Shown here piece by piece: positions 31,582 through 42,369 of a stretch of 64,000 nt of DNA. The DNA is from Monodelphis domestica (Eukaryota; Chordata; Mammalia; Didelphimorphia; Didelphidae). Location of the stretch: NCBI RefSeq assembly GCF_027887165.1, contig NC_077228.1, positions 106,647,543 through 106,711,542 on the forward strand. Reading direction: 5' to 3'. Position 1 is the stretch's first letter; every line of letters begins with the position of its first letter. The translations under genes were made by a program, and so were the position numbers. Under the pieces are notes generated by a model, which saw only the letters and a program-made list of their open reading frames with translations, made no database searches and had not been told where the DNA came from.

Positions 31582-31807
31582 ATTAAGTAGGAGACAGCTA
31601 GGTGTCTCAGTGGAGAGAGAACCAAGTCTGGAGATGGGGAGGTCCTGGGTTCAAATCTCATCTTAGGCATATCCTAGTGACCTTGGGCAAGTCACTTAAC
31701 CCCCATTGCCTAACCTTTACTGCTCTCCTGCCTTAGAATCAATACATAGTGTCAATTCTAAGATAGAAGGTAAGGGTTTAAGAAAAAAAAAGAATATATT
31801 AAGTAGG
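31582..31807 (+). repeat. tRNA-derived SINE with TSD, tandem to the previous copy
   Basis: The body runs 31592-31797 with 'ggtgtctcagtggagagaga', 'cctgggttcaaatctcatct', 'gtgaccttgggcaagtcact' and 'agatagaaggtaagggttta'. The direct repeat 'attaagtagg' lies at 31582-31591 and 31798-31807. It is inserted just downstream of the SINE at 31370, head-to-tail. Confidence 0.9.
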
Positions 31808-31819
31808 CCTTGCTTGATG

Positions 31820-32100
31820 ACAACAATGATGGTGATGATGATGATGATGTATGTGCCAGGCCCTTCAGATACAGACAAAAACAAGTTAAGCAATTCATCC
31901 CCCCCTCCCAAAGAACTTACAATCTATCAGGGACATGGTGACTACTAGAAATAAGAAGGTAATATAATGGAACCAGCACTGGCTTTATGATCACAGACAA
32001 GTTATTTTCAGAACCAGTTTCCTCATCTCTAAAATGAGAGGATTGAACTTGATGCCTTGGAAAGGTCCTTTTCTGGTCTATTATTCTATGGTTCTATGGC
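31820..32100 (+). repeat. (GAT)n, RTE-linked SINE fragment and CORE-SINE relic
   Basis: 31830-31850 is (gat)n. 31849-31935 has 'tgtatgtgccaggcccttca' and 'aagaacttacaatctatcag'. 31960-32095 has 'ctcatctctaaaatgagagg' and 'cttttctggtctattattct'. Confidence 0.55.
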
Positions 32101-32109
32101 TGGGAAGGG

Positions 32110-32580
32110 GAAAGGATGGATCATTTTGTTCTGTGGCATAAATCGCCTATGTATAAAAGGTGTCTTCTGTCAGCATGTAAATAAATAAATGTATGAGTTC
32201 ATGGGGAGTGTGTTTGAATGTAGGTGCAACTGAAAATAAATGAATGAATGAATAATGGGTGTCTCAAAGAAAGCATATGGGGAAAATGTTGATAAGGGCA
32301 ATCTGTGTGTGTGTGTGCAAATGTGTTATGACTGAGTGTGCATGTGTGTACGTGGGCAAATGGGCTTTTGTGGGGCAGTGAATCCATCAGGCATATGTGC
32401 CTGGAGTGGGGGTGGGGGAGCAGGCGACTCCAGATTTGAGTATGTGTGTATGCAATCTCGACGAGGATGTGTGTATGTACATGAAAACCCCAACACTTGT
32501 CTTTATACAGTCAGCTCCAGGCTGTTGGGAGCATCCGGAGTTTTCGCAGCACCCACTGAATTGTTTCTAAATTTAGAGAA
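32110..32580. other. TG-rich, otherwise unassigned stretch
   Basis: Scattered 'tgtgtg' runs (32300-32350, 32440-32480) and a 'tgaatgaatgaat' run near 32240. No mobile element or gene is recognised. Confidence 0.4.
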
Positions 32581-35090
32581 TTAAAGACCTGGTAGGAAAG
32601 GAGCAGAAAGTTGACAAACATTTACAAAGCCCCCTCCCCTCACCTTTTTTTAATCCTTTCCAGAGCAGCAGGGGCGGAACTTCCCCTCTCCCACATTTCC
32701 TTCGTCCCTACCGCTCTTGTCCCTCTCCCAAGCTTCTCCAGGCTGCTCATGGTGAGGGCGGGGAGGACTCCAGAGACACCCGAAGGGATTCTTCCCTTTC
32801 CCTTTCCCTCATTCCCCCTTAAAAGATGCCAGGAAACAGCTGCGGAAGCAGATCACCTTAATAGGAGAGTAATCGCTGGGCTGGCAGCCAAGTCCCACCT
32901 CTGCTCCTCTTTCTCCTCTCTGCTCTGTGAGAAAGTGAGAAAAGAGAGAGCCGGAGCGAGTCTGGCAGGAGTTGGCACTCGCAGTTGCCATAACGAGCAT
33001 TTTCTGAAGATTTGCCGTTAAAAACGGTCGGACCTGGGGGAGTGGGGGGCGGGGCACTAACCCTCTGGAAAGAGTAAGGGCGAACGAAACCCACTCCAGC
33101 CTTCCTTCCCTCCGTTTTCTCCCAGGGCTCCCAAGGACGTTTCTCCCTTGATGGGCCAGAGTAAGAGACCCAGCACGCTCTGAGAGCCAAACTGGGAAGC
33201 CGAGCAAACAAAAAGGCATTTTTAGCAATTATTACTATATTAGGAGGGCCAGTGGGTGGTCCTCCCCACCCTACCCCTCAGCTACTCCATGGAGCCCCGC
33301 AGGGAGATTCCCGCTTGCAGAAGTCTGGATTATTGCTAGGAGGAGAGGTAGGCTTGTGGAGAATGAATTAACTGGAGCTTTTCAAACTTGGCTGGCTTTC
33401 CTCTTCCCATCCCTCCTGACACACCCCGAACTCTACCTTCTTATCACGCCTTGGGTGGGGCTTGGTTTGAGAGACGGTGCTGTTTGGGGTTTCGTAGGGG
33501 GTGGCTGTTGGACTTGGGGTGCAAGTCCAGACTTTCTTGGATTCGGAGGCACTAATTGATTGGTTTGATTTCTTGTTCCGTTTCAGTTTGGGTCTGGGAC
33601 GGTTCTGGGGGCGGGGGAAGGGCGAGGGGTACTGGGAGCAAAGGTCTCGGTTCCAGCAGTCCTCGGCTGGTGGAAGACCAGGGGAAGGACACAGGAGCTT
33701 TTTTGGAAAATGTGTATATAACACCCACCCACCCCTCACATGCACCTCCCGTTTGGCTCGGGAATGAGACGCAGAATGGAAAACTGTTGCTAAAATATTT
33801 TCCGCGTCTGTTCCTTTTCTTGAAAGCCCCAAAGAAAGAGATGGAAAAAAAAAATAAGCCGCTGAGAAATCTTCAACTGGGAGGAGGAGCTGCAAAGGGG
33901 ACTGGAAAAAGGATGCGGAGGGAGTGGGGGTGGGAGACACAGCTAGGGTAAATTGAGGGGTGGGATGGATGGAAGGGTTGCAAATTGAATTTCTTTGGCT
34001 TTGCCTAGAAACCTCAGCACTTTTCTCTGTGTTTCTTGCAAAACAGCCTCAGAGCCCTTCAGACTTTCACATCTATATTTAGCTGTGGAAAAAGCTGGGA
34101 GTTCCCTTGTACCGTGGTGTGTACTGGAGCAGCGCGCGAATGTGAGATTGAATGTTGTTGAAAACCAACTGTTGGAATATATTTGGGTTCAGCCCCACAG
34201 ATCTGCCCCCCCCCCCAATGAAAATGTGAAATGTATTCAGATTCCATTGAAGTTGAAAGTTTGCGCTTTCTCAAGGAGAGACGCCAAGGTGGATAGGGAG
34301 TGATGCTGGTGGCTATCCATTTGGTTTTGACCATCGAGATCTTTGGGGAGGGCCCCTGAAGTAAGAGCAACAGCTTCGGTGTCTGCAATGTTTTCCATGT
34401 CCTGACTTGCTCTGGAGCTCAGTTAAGGGTTTTAACCCCCGCTTAGGAGAACCAGTCTTTTTGATAGCTTTCTCATCCCTCTGTGGAATTCTTCCAGCTA
34501 TTCCAAAGGCTCAAATAGGAAGTGGATAGGGCCGGCGATGATATAGATCGCTGCAATGAAGAGTGAAGTGTATAGTGATCCAGACCGACGTCTCTCTCCT
34601 GCATATAAAGGCAAGACTTGTGATACCTTGCAGCCGTGATGCTGACTGGGAGAGGGGAGAGATTATCAGATGAGGGAGTTATCAGATGGTAGGAAAGGCA
34701 GGCAGGGAGTTCAGGGAGGGAATATAAAATCTCATTCAGTAACTCTTCTGATGGGTAGAGGAGGGGGTCTCCAAGAAACACTGATCCCCAAATCCTCTCC
34801 AATGCCCTTCTCCCAAACAGCTTCTAACCAGTGGAGGTCCCGCCACTCTCCCCCTTCCACCGCCCATACTAGATCATCCGTTTTTGTGTGGAAGGGGAGA
34901 AGCTAATGGGTTGTCTATAGAGAAGGACATTTGGGCCCAAGATATTGGTTAGGAAGGGTACTGGGCACAAGAGGACAGCAAGGAGTCTTTGGTAGGAATA
35001 GCATGAGAAACTGTGCTGCCCACCTTGCAGGGGAGAGATAGTACTTTCAGAGTTGGTTGTACGGTGTAAGATGCCTCTGAAGAGAGTACT
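32581..35090. other. Repeat-free, GC-richer block; candidate regulatory or first-exon DNA
   Basis: About 2.5 kb contain no SINE, LINE or LTR I can recognise, unlike the rest of the window. CpGs look more frequent than elsewhere (32740-33300, 33580-33660, 34120-34140, 34580-34590). GC-box-like 'gtggggggcggggcac' lies near 33040 and 'gggggcggggga' near 33607. TATA-like strings are 'gtgtatataacacc' (about 33712) and 'gcatataaaggc' (34601). A donor-like 'ggagaggtaggc' occurs near 33343. Long frames on both strands (up to 190 aa on minus, 33368-33940) have compositional bias but no known domain. I infer possible regulatory function but cannot prove it. Confidence 0.3.
33705..33725 (+). promoter_or_regulatory. 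TATA-like motif in the GC-richer block
   Basis: 'gtgtatataacacc' is preceded within 110 bases by the G-rich 'gggggcggggga'. The arrangement is promoter-like, but chance is not excluded. Confidence 0.15.
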
Positions 35091-35249
35091 TTACAATTGG
35101 TTGTGAGCTATGAGATGCCACCACCATTCAAGGGAAGCTGAAGGAGGGGTGAGCAGACAGGTTTGGAGGGCAGGATTCAGCTCTGATTGATGAGATTCAG
35201 AGGGAAGGGAACACAGACAATAAGGTGTCATAGCAGAGGTCTCAAAGGG
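35091..35249. other. Unassigned
   Basis: It contains the second of two similar strings, 'tacaattggttgtgagctat' (about 35091) against 'cagagttggttgtacggtg' (about 35048), hinting at a minor local duplication. Nothing else seen. Confidence 0.25.
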
Positions 35250-35284
<35 letters not shown>

Positions 35285-35288
35285 CGCG
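35250..35288. repeat. (TG)n(CG)n alternating purine-pyrimidine repeat
   Basis: About 13 TG units run directly into about 6 CG units ('tgtgtgcgcgcgcgcgcg'). This composition is highly favourable for Z-DNA, and the surviving CpGs are notable in a CpG-depleted genome. Confidence 0.95.
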
Positions 35289-35374
35289 TAAGGATGCCTT
35301 TGGAGATGACACATTGAGTAAGGCACAGGTGAATATGGGCAAAGGTGATCAGGTACCCCTTAAAATAAGGTTTC

Positions 35375-35535
35375 TGGGAGGCATCTGGGTGACTCAGTGG
35401 ATTGAGGACCAGGCCTAGAGACGAGAGGTCCTGAATTCAAATGTGGCCTCAGATACATCTGAGCTGTGTGACCCTGAGCAAGTCACTTAACCCCCATTGC
35501 CTAACCCTTACTGCTTTTCTGCCTTGGGTATAAGG
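35375..35535 (+). repeat. tRNA-derived SINE, 3'-truncated
   Basis: 'ggcatctgggtgactcagtg', 'gaccaggcctagagacgaga', 'gtgaccctgagcaagtcact' and 'cattgcctaacccttactg'. The last ~45 bases of the consensus are missing. Confidence 0.88.
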
Positions 35536-35674
35536 GTAGCTGAGGACACTGGACAGAGAGGGGGTACCTTAAAATGTAGAGTCCTTAGGGTGGCTAAAGG
35601 GGGATAGAATGTGTGTAGAAAAGGACATGTGGATCTAATTCGCCGTAGCGGCAGTGGGAATGAAAGAACCTTGA

Positions 35675-35860
35675 TGTTATATAAAGTGGAAAGAGTGTAC
35701 TGTAGTGGGAGACAAGATTTGGGTTTGATTCCAATCTTTGCTACTCTATGACCTTAGGAAAGCCAATGATACCTCTCTCTGGCCCTCAGTTTCCTCATCT
35801 ATAAAATTAACACGTTGGATAAAGGTGTTATATGCCTCAATGATGCCTTATTTCAAGAAG
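35675..35860 (+). repeat. CORE-SINE/MIR
   Basis: 'gtggaaagagtgtactgtag', 'tctatgaccttaggaaagcc' and 'cagtttcctcatctataaaa'. Sense orientation, eroded. Confidence 0.65.
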
Positions 35861-35969
35861 GGGAAAGTAATTTGGTTATTAGCTAAATCTTCCACATTTG
35901 CCCTTTGTAGGAAGGAGTAGGGGAGTTGTGGGAGAGTAGAGAGTAAGGTTTTGCACAATACTTAGCATA

Positions 35970-36215
35970 TTTTGCTGTCTAGTCATTTCAGTTGTGTCTA
36001 ACTCTTTGAGATCCCATTTGGGGTTTTTTTTTTGACAAAGATACTGGAGTGGTTTGCCATTTCCTTCTCCAGCTCATTTGACAGATAAGGGAACTGAAGC
36101 AGACAGGGTTGACTTCCCCAGGGTTGCACACAACTATTAAAAGTTAGATTTGAACCCAAGTCGTCCTGACTCCAGGCCTTGAGTGTTCCATCCACTCTGC
36201 CATCTAGGTGCACCT
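35970..36215 (-). repeat. CORE-SINE with RTE-like end, antisense, near full length
   Basis: 'catttcagttgtgtctaact', 'gatcccatttggggtttttt', 'ggtttgccatttccttctcc', 'agatttgaacccaagtcgtc' and 'tccatccactctgccatcta'. Confidence 0.88.
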
Positions 36216-36299
36216 TCTTCTGAGGGATCACAGCTAATCTTGGGAGGAAGACCAGCCTTTCATGTATGCAATTGGAGAGGTATCTACCAGGCAGGACCT

Positions 36300-36338
36300 A
36301 CCAAAAAAAACAAACCAAAAAAAACAAACCAAACCACC
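36300..36338. repeat. A-rich (AAACAAACC)n tract
   Basis: Two near-identical units of 'ccaaaaaaaacaaa' followed by 'ccaaaccaccacc'. Low complexity with no neighbouring retroelement in sense. Confidence 0.7.
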
Positions 36339-36339
36339 A

Positions 36340-36840
36340 CCTTTCCTTCCTCCTGTCACAGATGCCTGAAATTTCACCTTTATTGCCTTGTTGAAATTTC
36401 TATCTACAGTAACTTAGGGGGAGTTGGGACATCTCACAGGGGACAAGACCCTCCTACAAATGAGAAAAAACATCTGAAGGAAGTGGCAGGGAGGCCAGGA
36501 AGGTAGATTGTCCAAACAGTAACTCCTCCACTCCTACCACCAGGTGATAGACCAGACATTGTTATTCCTATTTTAGATTTCAAGAAGCTAAAGGCCATGC
36601 AGGTAAAGTTAGGGCTAAGTAAGGCAAATGGAGAAATAAGGGCACCCAAGGCTTTGGCTTCAAGCCTAGTACCCTTTCCCTCATACAGTGTTAGGACTGA
36701 AAGGATTTTAAAGAGACCATCTCTTCTGAACCCATCAGTTTCTAAATGAGGCATACCACTAAAGCAAACCGTAGAGGAGATGATGGCATGTCTGTGGTCC
36801 AGTGGAAAGAACACTGGTGCAAGAGCTGGAAGAAGTGGGT
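36340..36840. other. Mostly unassigned; a MIR-like relic near 36555-36760
   Basis: Weak MIR-like text is interspersed ('aggactgaaaggattttaaa'). 107- and 126-aa frames lack known domains. Confidence 0.3.
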
Positions 36841-36844
36841 TCAG

Positions 36845-36965
36845 ACCTCTCTCTCATGCTTGATAGAATGTAAGTTCCTTGAGGACAGAGGACAGCTAGC
36901 TGCATTTTTACCTATATACATTCAGTGTATATATACATAGTAGGTACTTAATAATGCTTGATGAC
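36845..36965 (+). repeat. L2-type 3' end
   Basis: 'gaatgtaagttccttgagga', 'atacatagtaggtacttaat' and 'aatgcttgatgactga' match the common L2 3' terminal text. Confidence 0.55.
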
Positions 36966-37289
36966 TGATTTTGTAACCTTCTCTAAAAGGGAAAGGTTGG
37001 ACTAGCAGGCTCCAGAGGTCCCTTCCAGCCCCAGATGCATGACTATAAGAGAGGCAAATTTTCTGGGTTCTATCCTGAGTCTAAGCAAACTAGAATGGAG
37101 CCTTCCCTGGCTACTGACTCCCACAACGGTGAGAAAGGGCCTTGGGACTGAAAAAGCCTGGCCTAAGGGACCTCTGTTGTTCCTTTCCAATCCTAAGATT
37201 GTGATAATCTATGAATATTTCCAATTCAGAATGCTTCCTCTCCCCTCTGTCTCCTCTTTCCTTTTTCCCCTCTTGTGAAACACTCTTGT

Positions 37290-37525
37290 TCCCTTGACTT
37301 TATTTCTTCTGCATATTTTGCAGCAGAAATTGCTGGGACTTCCTCTCTATTTGCCTTCTCTCAGACCAGCCTGGAGAGCTCTGGCAGCCTATATGAAGGA
37401 AAGGCTAATGGAAAAAGGCCTGGCAAGAAATATCCAGTCAGAACAAGGGCTAAAAATGTGAAGAAACAGTTGGGGAGCCAGCCTGTTTTGGCCAGCATTG
37501 GATTGGTACTGGGAATCCTGTAGCT
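37290..37525 (+). other. Candidate exon-like segment
   Basis: 'tttcttctgcatattttgcag' (about 37303-37323) is a good splice-acceptor-like string. It is followed by about 200 bases open in one frame to a TAG at 37521-37523, Lys/Arg-rich in the middle ('KRPGKKYPVRTRAKNVKKQ'). The stretch is free of recognised repeats. I recognise no protein family, see no partner donor and cannot exclude chance. Confidence 0.15.
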
Positions 37526-37551
37526 CCCTTCTGTGTTCTGCCACAGTTTGA

Positions 37552-37704
37552 AGCAAAAGAGCAGTAATGGCCAGGCAATTGAGGTTAAGTGACTTGCCCG
37601 GGGTCACACAGCTAGGAAATGTCTGAGGTCAAATTTGAACCCAGGACCTCTGGACTCCAGCCCAGGATCTCTATCCCCCACTCCCTGGGTTACTGAGCTG
37701 CCCT
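37552..37704 (-). repeat. tRNA-derived SINE, antisense, lacking the tail
   Basis: 'gcagtaatggccaggcaatt', 'acttgcccggggtcacacag', 'aaatttgaacccaggacctc' and 'gggttactgagctgcc'. Confidence 0.87.
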
Positions 37705-38062
37705 GTCCAATCTCCCTTATCATTTCTTTGCTCTGTTTGCCTGTGTTTGGGACACATCCTTAGGTGTGTTTGGAGAAAGCTGGATGGGATGGGCTCAAAA
37801 GGAACTCCAACATCCTTTGCTCTCTACTGTTCACCAGGGGAGCTTCCAGGGTGATGGAGAAAGGGGATTACAGATGGGGAGATTGGGGACTCCAGAGTGT
37901 GACCCCCAAACATAAGGAAGGCAACTTTTCATTTGTTCTGAGCTAAACTGAAACATATATGGTTCTCTTTATCATAATATAGGATCTGTAAAGCACTTAG
38001 CACAGCGCTTGGCACATCGTAGATGCTTAATACTACCTGTTCCCTTTTTGCCTCTTCCCTCC
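37705..38062. other. Unassigned, with L2/MIR-like 3' text near 37985-38040
   Basis: 'gtaaagcacttagcacagcg' and 'cacatcgtagatgcttaata' match the L2/MIR terminal phrase. The rest is anonymous. Confidence 0.4.
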
Positions 38063-38066
38063 CACC

Positions 38067-38396
38067 TGTAAAAAATAGACATGAATCCAGGACTTCAATC
38101 CCCAGAATGCCCTGTAATCTCACTGAATTCTCACATGGGCTGAGATCGAGAAGGTATTTAAACCTGGTTGTGAATAGGCTCGCTCTCTTTTTGGACTTCC
38201 ATTTTGGAGCAGAGGTGTCTCTTCCATGATGTGAGGTTATCTTGTCTAGGCCTCTCTGGCCTAGGCACGTGTTTTCTTGTCCTGTATTTTTTTTAATCCT
38301 TAATCTTTAATAAACCTCATAAAAAATATAATACTCCTTGCAGAGAGAAACTAATTTCTACCTGCCTCAGTCTCCCCTAAAATTTTAATCTTTACA
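38067..38396 (+). mobile_element. Solo LTR of an endogenous retrovirus
   Basis: A 330-bp segment bounded by 'tgtaaaaaatag' and 'aatctttaca', giving TG...CA ends with the short inverted repeat tgtaaa/tttaca. A TATA-like 'aaggtatttaaacc' (about 38151) precedes a polyadenylation signal 'aataaa' (38309-38314) at a plausible distance. The flanking 4 bp, cacc (38063-38066) and aacc (38397-38400), match at three of four positions. No gag, pol or env sequence is adjacent. It is a different family from the LTRs at 17695 and 25460. Confidence 0.75.
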
Positions 38397-39565
38397 AACC
38401 TCAGTCTGCAGAGAAATGCCAAGTAGGGAATTTTTAGGCTTATGGATAGTGGTGATGTTGGAAGGCCCCTTAGAGAGCAGTCGTCTTGCCCATCCCTCTT
38501 CATCGGAATGGCATTCTTCCCTAGGCAGAACAAGCATTCTGAAACCTTACGGGGAGAAGACAGTGATACCACCTCCCTTGCCTATTCTCCTATTCTCCCA
38601 CTCTCTCCAAGAGCCTAGTATCTCGGCTCCTAATGCTTGATGGGGGAGGAGAAAAATAAACCTCCAGGTCCCAATGGCTTTCTTCCAGGGAGCTCTTCCT
38701 CCGTTGCCATTCATCGTTGAGAGCCACAGGAGCTGTTCACCATTACCTCCAGCTCGTCCAGCCCGCCTAGTTTAGGATGATTCCAATTGAAGACTGAGGT
38801 GTTGCAGTGAGGTGGAGGTACTAGGTGCCATGGGGGGAGATAGCAGTGTAGGGAGGGCCCCCACAGGAAGAGATGCTTCTGCTTGCAGGTGTTCAGAACA
38901 CGAAACCCTGGAATTCTTAAGGTATAAGGGCAGACTGCTGGAGGGAAGCAGGGAGCCAGCCGCAGTCCTGGGCTCTAAGGTGAGGATGAGTGCTCACAGT
39001 GCTGTCTTGGCCCCCCTTGTGCTGAAAGCTAAAAATGTTATCCCAGATACCTGTTTGCCAGTGTCTCAAATCCGATCTCCCTCTCTCCTGGGGAGCCTTC
39101 CTCCGATTGTTCACTCCGAGGTCTCTTCTTTCCATCTCTGTCTCCATCTCTCTGTCTCAAAAACAACTCGGAGCCCAACATGACTCGAGGCTCTTATTAT
39201 TATGGATAAGGCTATTGATCACTTAGCCAATTCCCCAAATGTCTTCCTGGGGAGGCAGAGAGGGAGCTGAGAGAAAGGGACCCGGATCCCTCTCCAATTG
39301 GGGGAGGGCATGGAGGAGAGTTTAGAAGTGGAGGCCAAATGAAGCCTATCCCAAGAAGCATTGGGAATGCACTCAGCTTGCGATGTGATATTGGGCCAGA
39401 GACAACCTCCTTGGACCTCGGTCCTACTGTAAACAGAAAGATTAGGTAGAAAGACTTATTCTACTCTCTGCCCCAGTTCCTTCTCGACTCCTCCCAATAC
39501 AGATGGTTAATCATTTAAACAATACATTAAAGCTAAGTCTTCACAGCAGCCCTCTGAGGTAGACC
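38397..39565. other. Gene-free stretch with no recognised mobile element
   Basis: Several anonymous frames (up to 123 aa, 38812-39183) occur. None shows a domain. 39360-39440 may be MIR-derived ('gatattgggccagagacaac'). Confidence 0.3.
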
Positions 39566-39568
39566 TTG

Positions 39569-39801
39569 AAAGTAAGTTATAGGGGGCAGCTGGGTGACTC
39601 AGTGAATGGAGAACCAGGCCTAGAGATGGGAGGTCCTGGGTTCAAATTTGACCTCAGACACTTCCTAGCTGTGTGACCCTGAACAAGTCACTTAACCCTT
39701 CAATGCCTAGCCCTTACCATTCTTCTGTCTTGGAACCAATATTTAGTATTGATTATAAGACGGAAGGTAAGGGTTTTTTAAAAAAAAAAAAGTAAGTTAT
39801 A
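39569..39801 (+). repeat. Full-length tRNA-derived SINE with 13-bp TSD
   Basis: The body is 39582-39788 with 'ggggcagctgggtgactcag', 'tcctgggttcaaatttgacc', 'gtgaccctgaacaagtcact' and 'agacggaaggtaagggtttt'. The exact repeat 'aaagtaagttata' lies at 39569-39581 and 39789-39801. It sits inside an older antisense MIR, whose halves are 'cagcagccctctgaggtaga' and 'acccatttacagatgaggaa'. Confidence 0.94.
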
Positions 39802-40734
39802 CCCATTTACAGATGAGGAAAAAGAATTCTAGAAAAGTTCCAGGACTTGCGAATTTGAATCCTGGTCTTCTCACTCCAGATCTAACCTCTTCTCTAGCTC
39901 TCAAATCTCAACTTCTCATCTCATAGACGGCTGAGACTGTCCAGCCTGGGCTAGATTTGACTGTGGCACATGGGCTACCAAGCTGGCATCGGTCATTGCA
40001 TAGCAGTTCTGACACCTTTGACTAAGATGCTAGTCCATGGTGGGTGAGATGGCAGCAGGCTGGCTTGATGGGGGGCCAGAAGGAGAAGAAAAGTCCTGGG
40101 GAACTGGTTGGTATAGATACAGTGAAGACAAAGATGGAGCTGTCCCTTTTCTGTAAGGGAATGTTCACTCTCTCAGGAGATACCACATGCATGTCCGCAT
40201 ATACAAATATAAAAAGAGCTTGAGGAGTGGTGGGTCCATCCAAGGGACTTGCTGCCTGAGCCAAATGCCCAGGGAGAGGAGAGTGAGCTGGCTTTGACTG
40301 ACCGAGTGCAGGGGTGTCTAGGGTGCTCCCCTGTAACAGTTAAATTAGTTTCTCTACTAAAAAGCATTATATTTTTAGAGGTTTATTAAAGATTATTAGA
40401 AATCAAAGATACAAATCAATAAGCCACGTTTCTAGAGCTGATAAGCCCATTCAATTTCACTTCTACATCTTGAGAAACGTGTGTGCTTAGAATCGGAAGC
40501 AGAGAGACCAAGTAGGCAGTACAGTCAGTTTAAATACAAATTGTGTTCTCGGCCCAGGTGGGGATCTCGGGTGAGATCATAGGGCACTCTGGGAAGTGCC
40601 AAGGACCTCTGGGGATTGAAGTCTGGGGTTCAAATCTCCACTTTTATACCCACAAGTCACTGTCAGGAAGGAGACTTGGAAGATGAATATTTCTGCTTTG
40701 ACTTGTTAAGGACTATTATTTTTTAAAGGAAGAT

Positions 40735-40940
40735 TTGGTTAGCCAGGTGGCTCCAAGGATAGAGAGCCATGTCTGGAGACAGGAGGTCCTGGGTTCCAAT
40801 GTGGCCTTAGACATATTCTAGCTGGGTGACCCTGGGCAAGTCACCCAACCCCCACTGCCTAGCCCTCTCGGCTCCTCTTCCTTGGAGCTGATACTTAGTA
40901 TCAACTCTAAGACAGAAGGTGAGGGATTTTAAAAAATAAG
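40735..40940 (+). repeat. tRNA-derived SINE
   Basis: 'gttagccaggtggctccaag', 'cctgggttccaatgtggcct', 'gtgaccctgggcaagtcacc' and 'agacagaaggtgagggattt'. The A box is slightly altered ('tggctccaagg'). Confidence 0.9.
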
Positions 40941-40944
40941 ATGA

Positions 40945-41110
40945 AAGGTTTTAGGGCTAATGGGACATTTGAGATCTCTACTCTGTTCCCTTCATTTTTC
41001 AGATGGGGAAAATGAAGCCCAAAGAGAAGAAAATTTGCTCAGGATCACACAGGCAATAAGTAACAGGTTTTTGAACCCAGGTCTTCCAAGATCTTCAGTT
41101 TTTTCCCCAC
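40945..41110 (-). repeat. MIR-like relic, antisense
   Basis: 'tttttcagatggggaaaatg', 'ctcaggatcacacaggcaat' and 'tttttgaacccaggtcttcc'. It overlaps the first part of a 165-aa frame (40960-41457), which I therefore do not regard as a gene. Confidence 0.65.
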
Positions 41111-42369
41111 AATACTACTTGGGACACATTATGGCAGGAGGTGGGGGTGGCCGTGACAGGGAGATGCAGAGGGGAGAGCCACCACCAGAGAAGATGCCAT
41201 ATTGGGTCTTTGCTGGAGCTTACAGTCTGTGTTTAGATAACAATAGAAGGCAAGTTTGGAAAATGCTTACAGAACAGAAGAGGAGGGGTGGGGGGTTAGT
41301 ATTTCAGAAGTGGGGAGACATTCAATCTCCCTTCCAGCATGGGATGGCTCATGAGACAGGCTTGCACACAGTTGGAGCTAGCTCCCTCTCCTCTCCCTTC
41401 CTCCTCATGGTCTTTCTTTTTCTTTTCCTCTGTCTTCCTTGTATCCCTAGCCCCTAGCACCATGCCTGAGCTGCTGCTGCTTGACTGACTGGCTTTTGCC
41501 ATGGTCCTGGTTAGAGATTCTGCCCCAAACCTCCTTAGGATTAGTCGAAATGACTCCTTATTGGCTTTAATATTTTATGATTCTAATTCAGTCTGGGCTT
41601 CACTTTCTCTCTCTGTACATCAGAGGTCGTCCTTTCTTCTTTCCTCGGGAGTGGAATAAAGTCCAAATGGAATCTAGTTCCCAGGAGTGCTTATGTCTCC
41701 TTGCTGCACTACTAAGTGTCCTGTGAATAGTCTTATGGCAGCTGAAAGTGGGGGACATTGATGAAGGAATAGACAAGACTGTGCCCTCCAGGAACTTCAG
41801 GTCTATTAGAATGAAAAGGCATTCAAGGCAATGCACATGGCAAGTGTCCGTAGTAACATCCCAGTAAATAAATCATAGCTAAAAATAGGATTTGTGTCCC
41901 TGTTGGGCCACTCTGATGGGGTGAATGAGTGAGTCACTTATCTCTTAACCTCAATGTCTTATCATGGAAATGAGTGAGATGATTTTGTCTTCCTGCACCC
42001 AGTGGGTGGGTTGTAAGGATCAAATGAGATCATAGAATGACAGCTAGGAGAGATCATTTTTTTGTCTAATCAGTCTGAAAGTGAACTAGGATCTCCTCTG
42101 AAGGAATCACCTCTCTGCTCTATAGAATATAAACTTCTTGAAGGCAGAGATCGTTTTGTCTTTTGTCTTTGCCTTCCTAATAAATTCTTGGTAAGCTCAT
42201 TTGAATTGGCATCTCTCACCTTGGTCAGCTTCTTCCTGAGGACTGCCAGGGAGGCTGTGGATAGCTCCAGTTGTCTGTCTCTCTTCAATGTCCACTGCTC
42301 CTGATTCTGCTGGCAAGGGCAAGTAGAACAAGTATTAGTCCCTCTTTTAAAAAACAAATAAACAGAAAA
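41111..42369. other. Gene-free stretch with L2-like 3' ends
   Basis: 41425-41470 and 42115-42200 carry L2-like terminal text ('aaacttcttgaaggcagaga'). 41745-41830 resembles the RTE-linked family ('gtgccctccaggaacttcag'). No gene supported. Confidence 0.35.

Noticed and set aside
33368-33951. 190-aa minus and 131-aa plus frames in the GC-richer block
   Set aside because: GC-rich DNA lowers stop frequency. The frames overlap on opposite strands and have no domain, so they are listed only as part of the candidate regulatory block.
40960-41457. 165-aa plus-strand frame
   Set aside because: Its first third is an antisense MIR relic, and the remainder has no recognisable domain.
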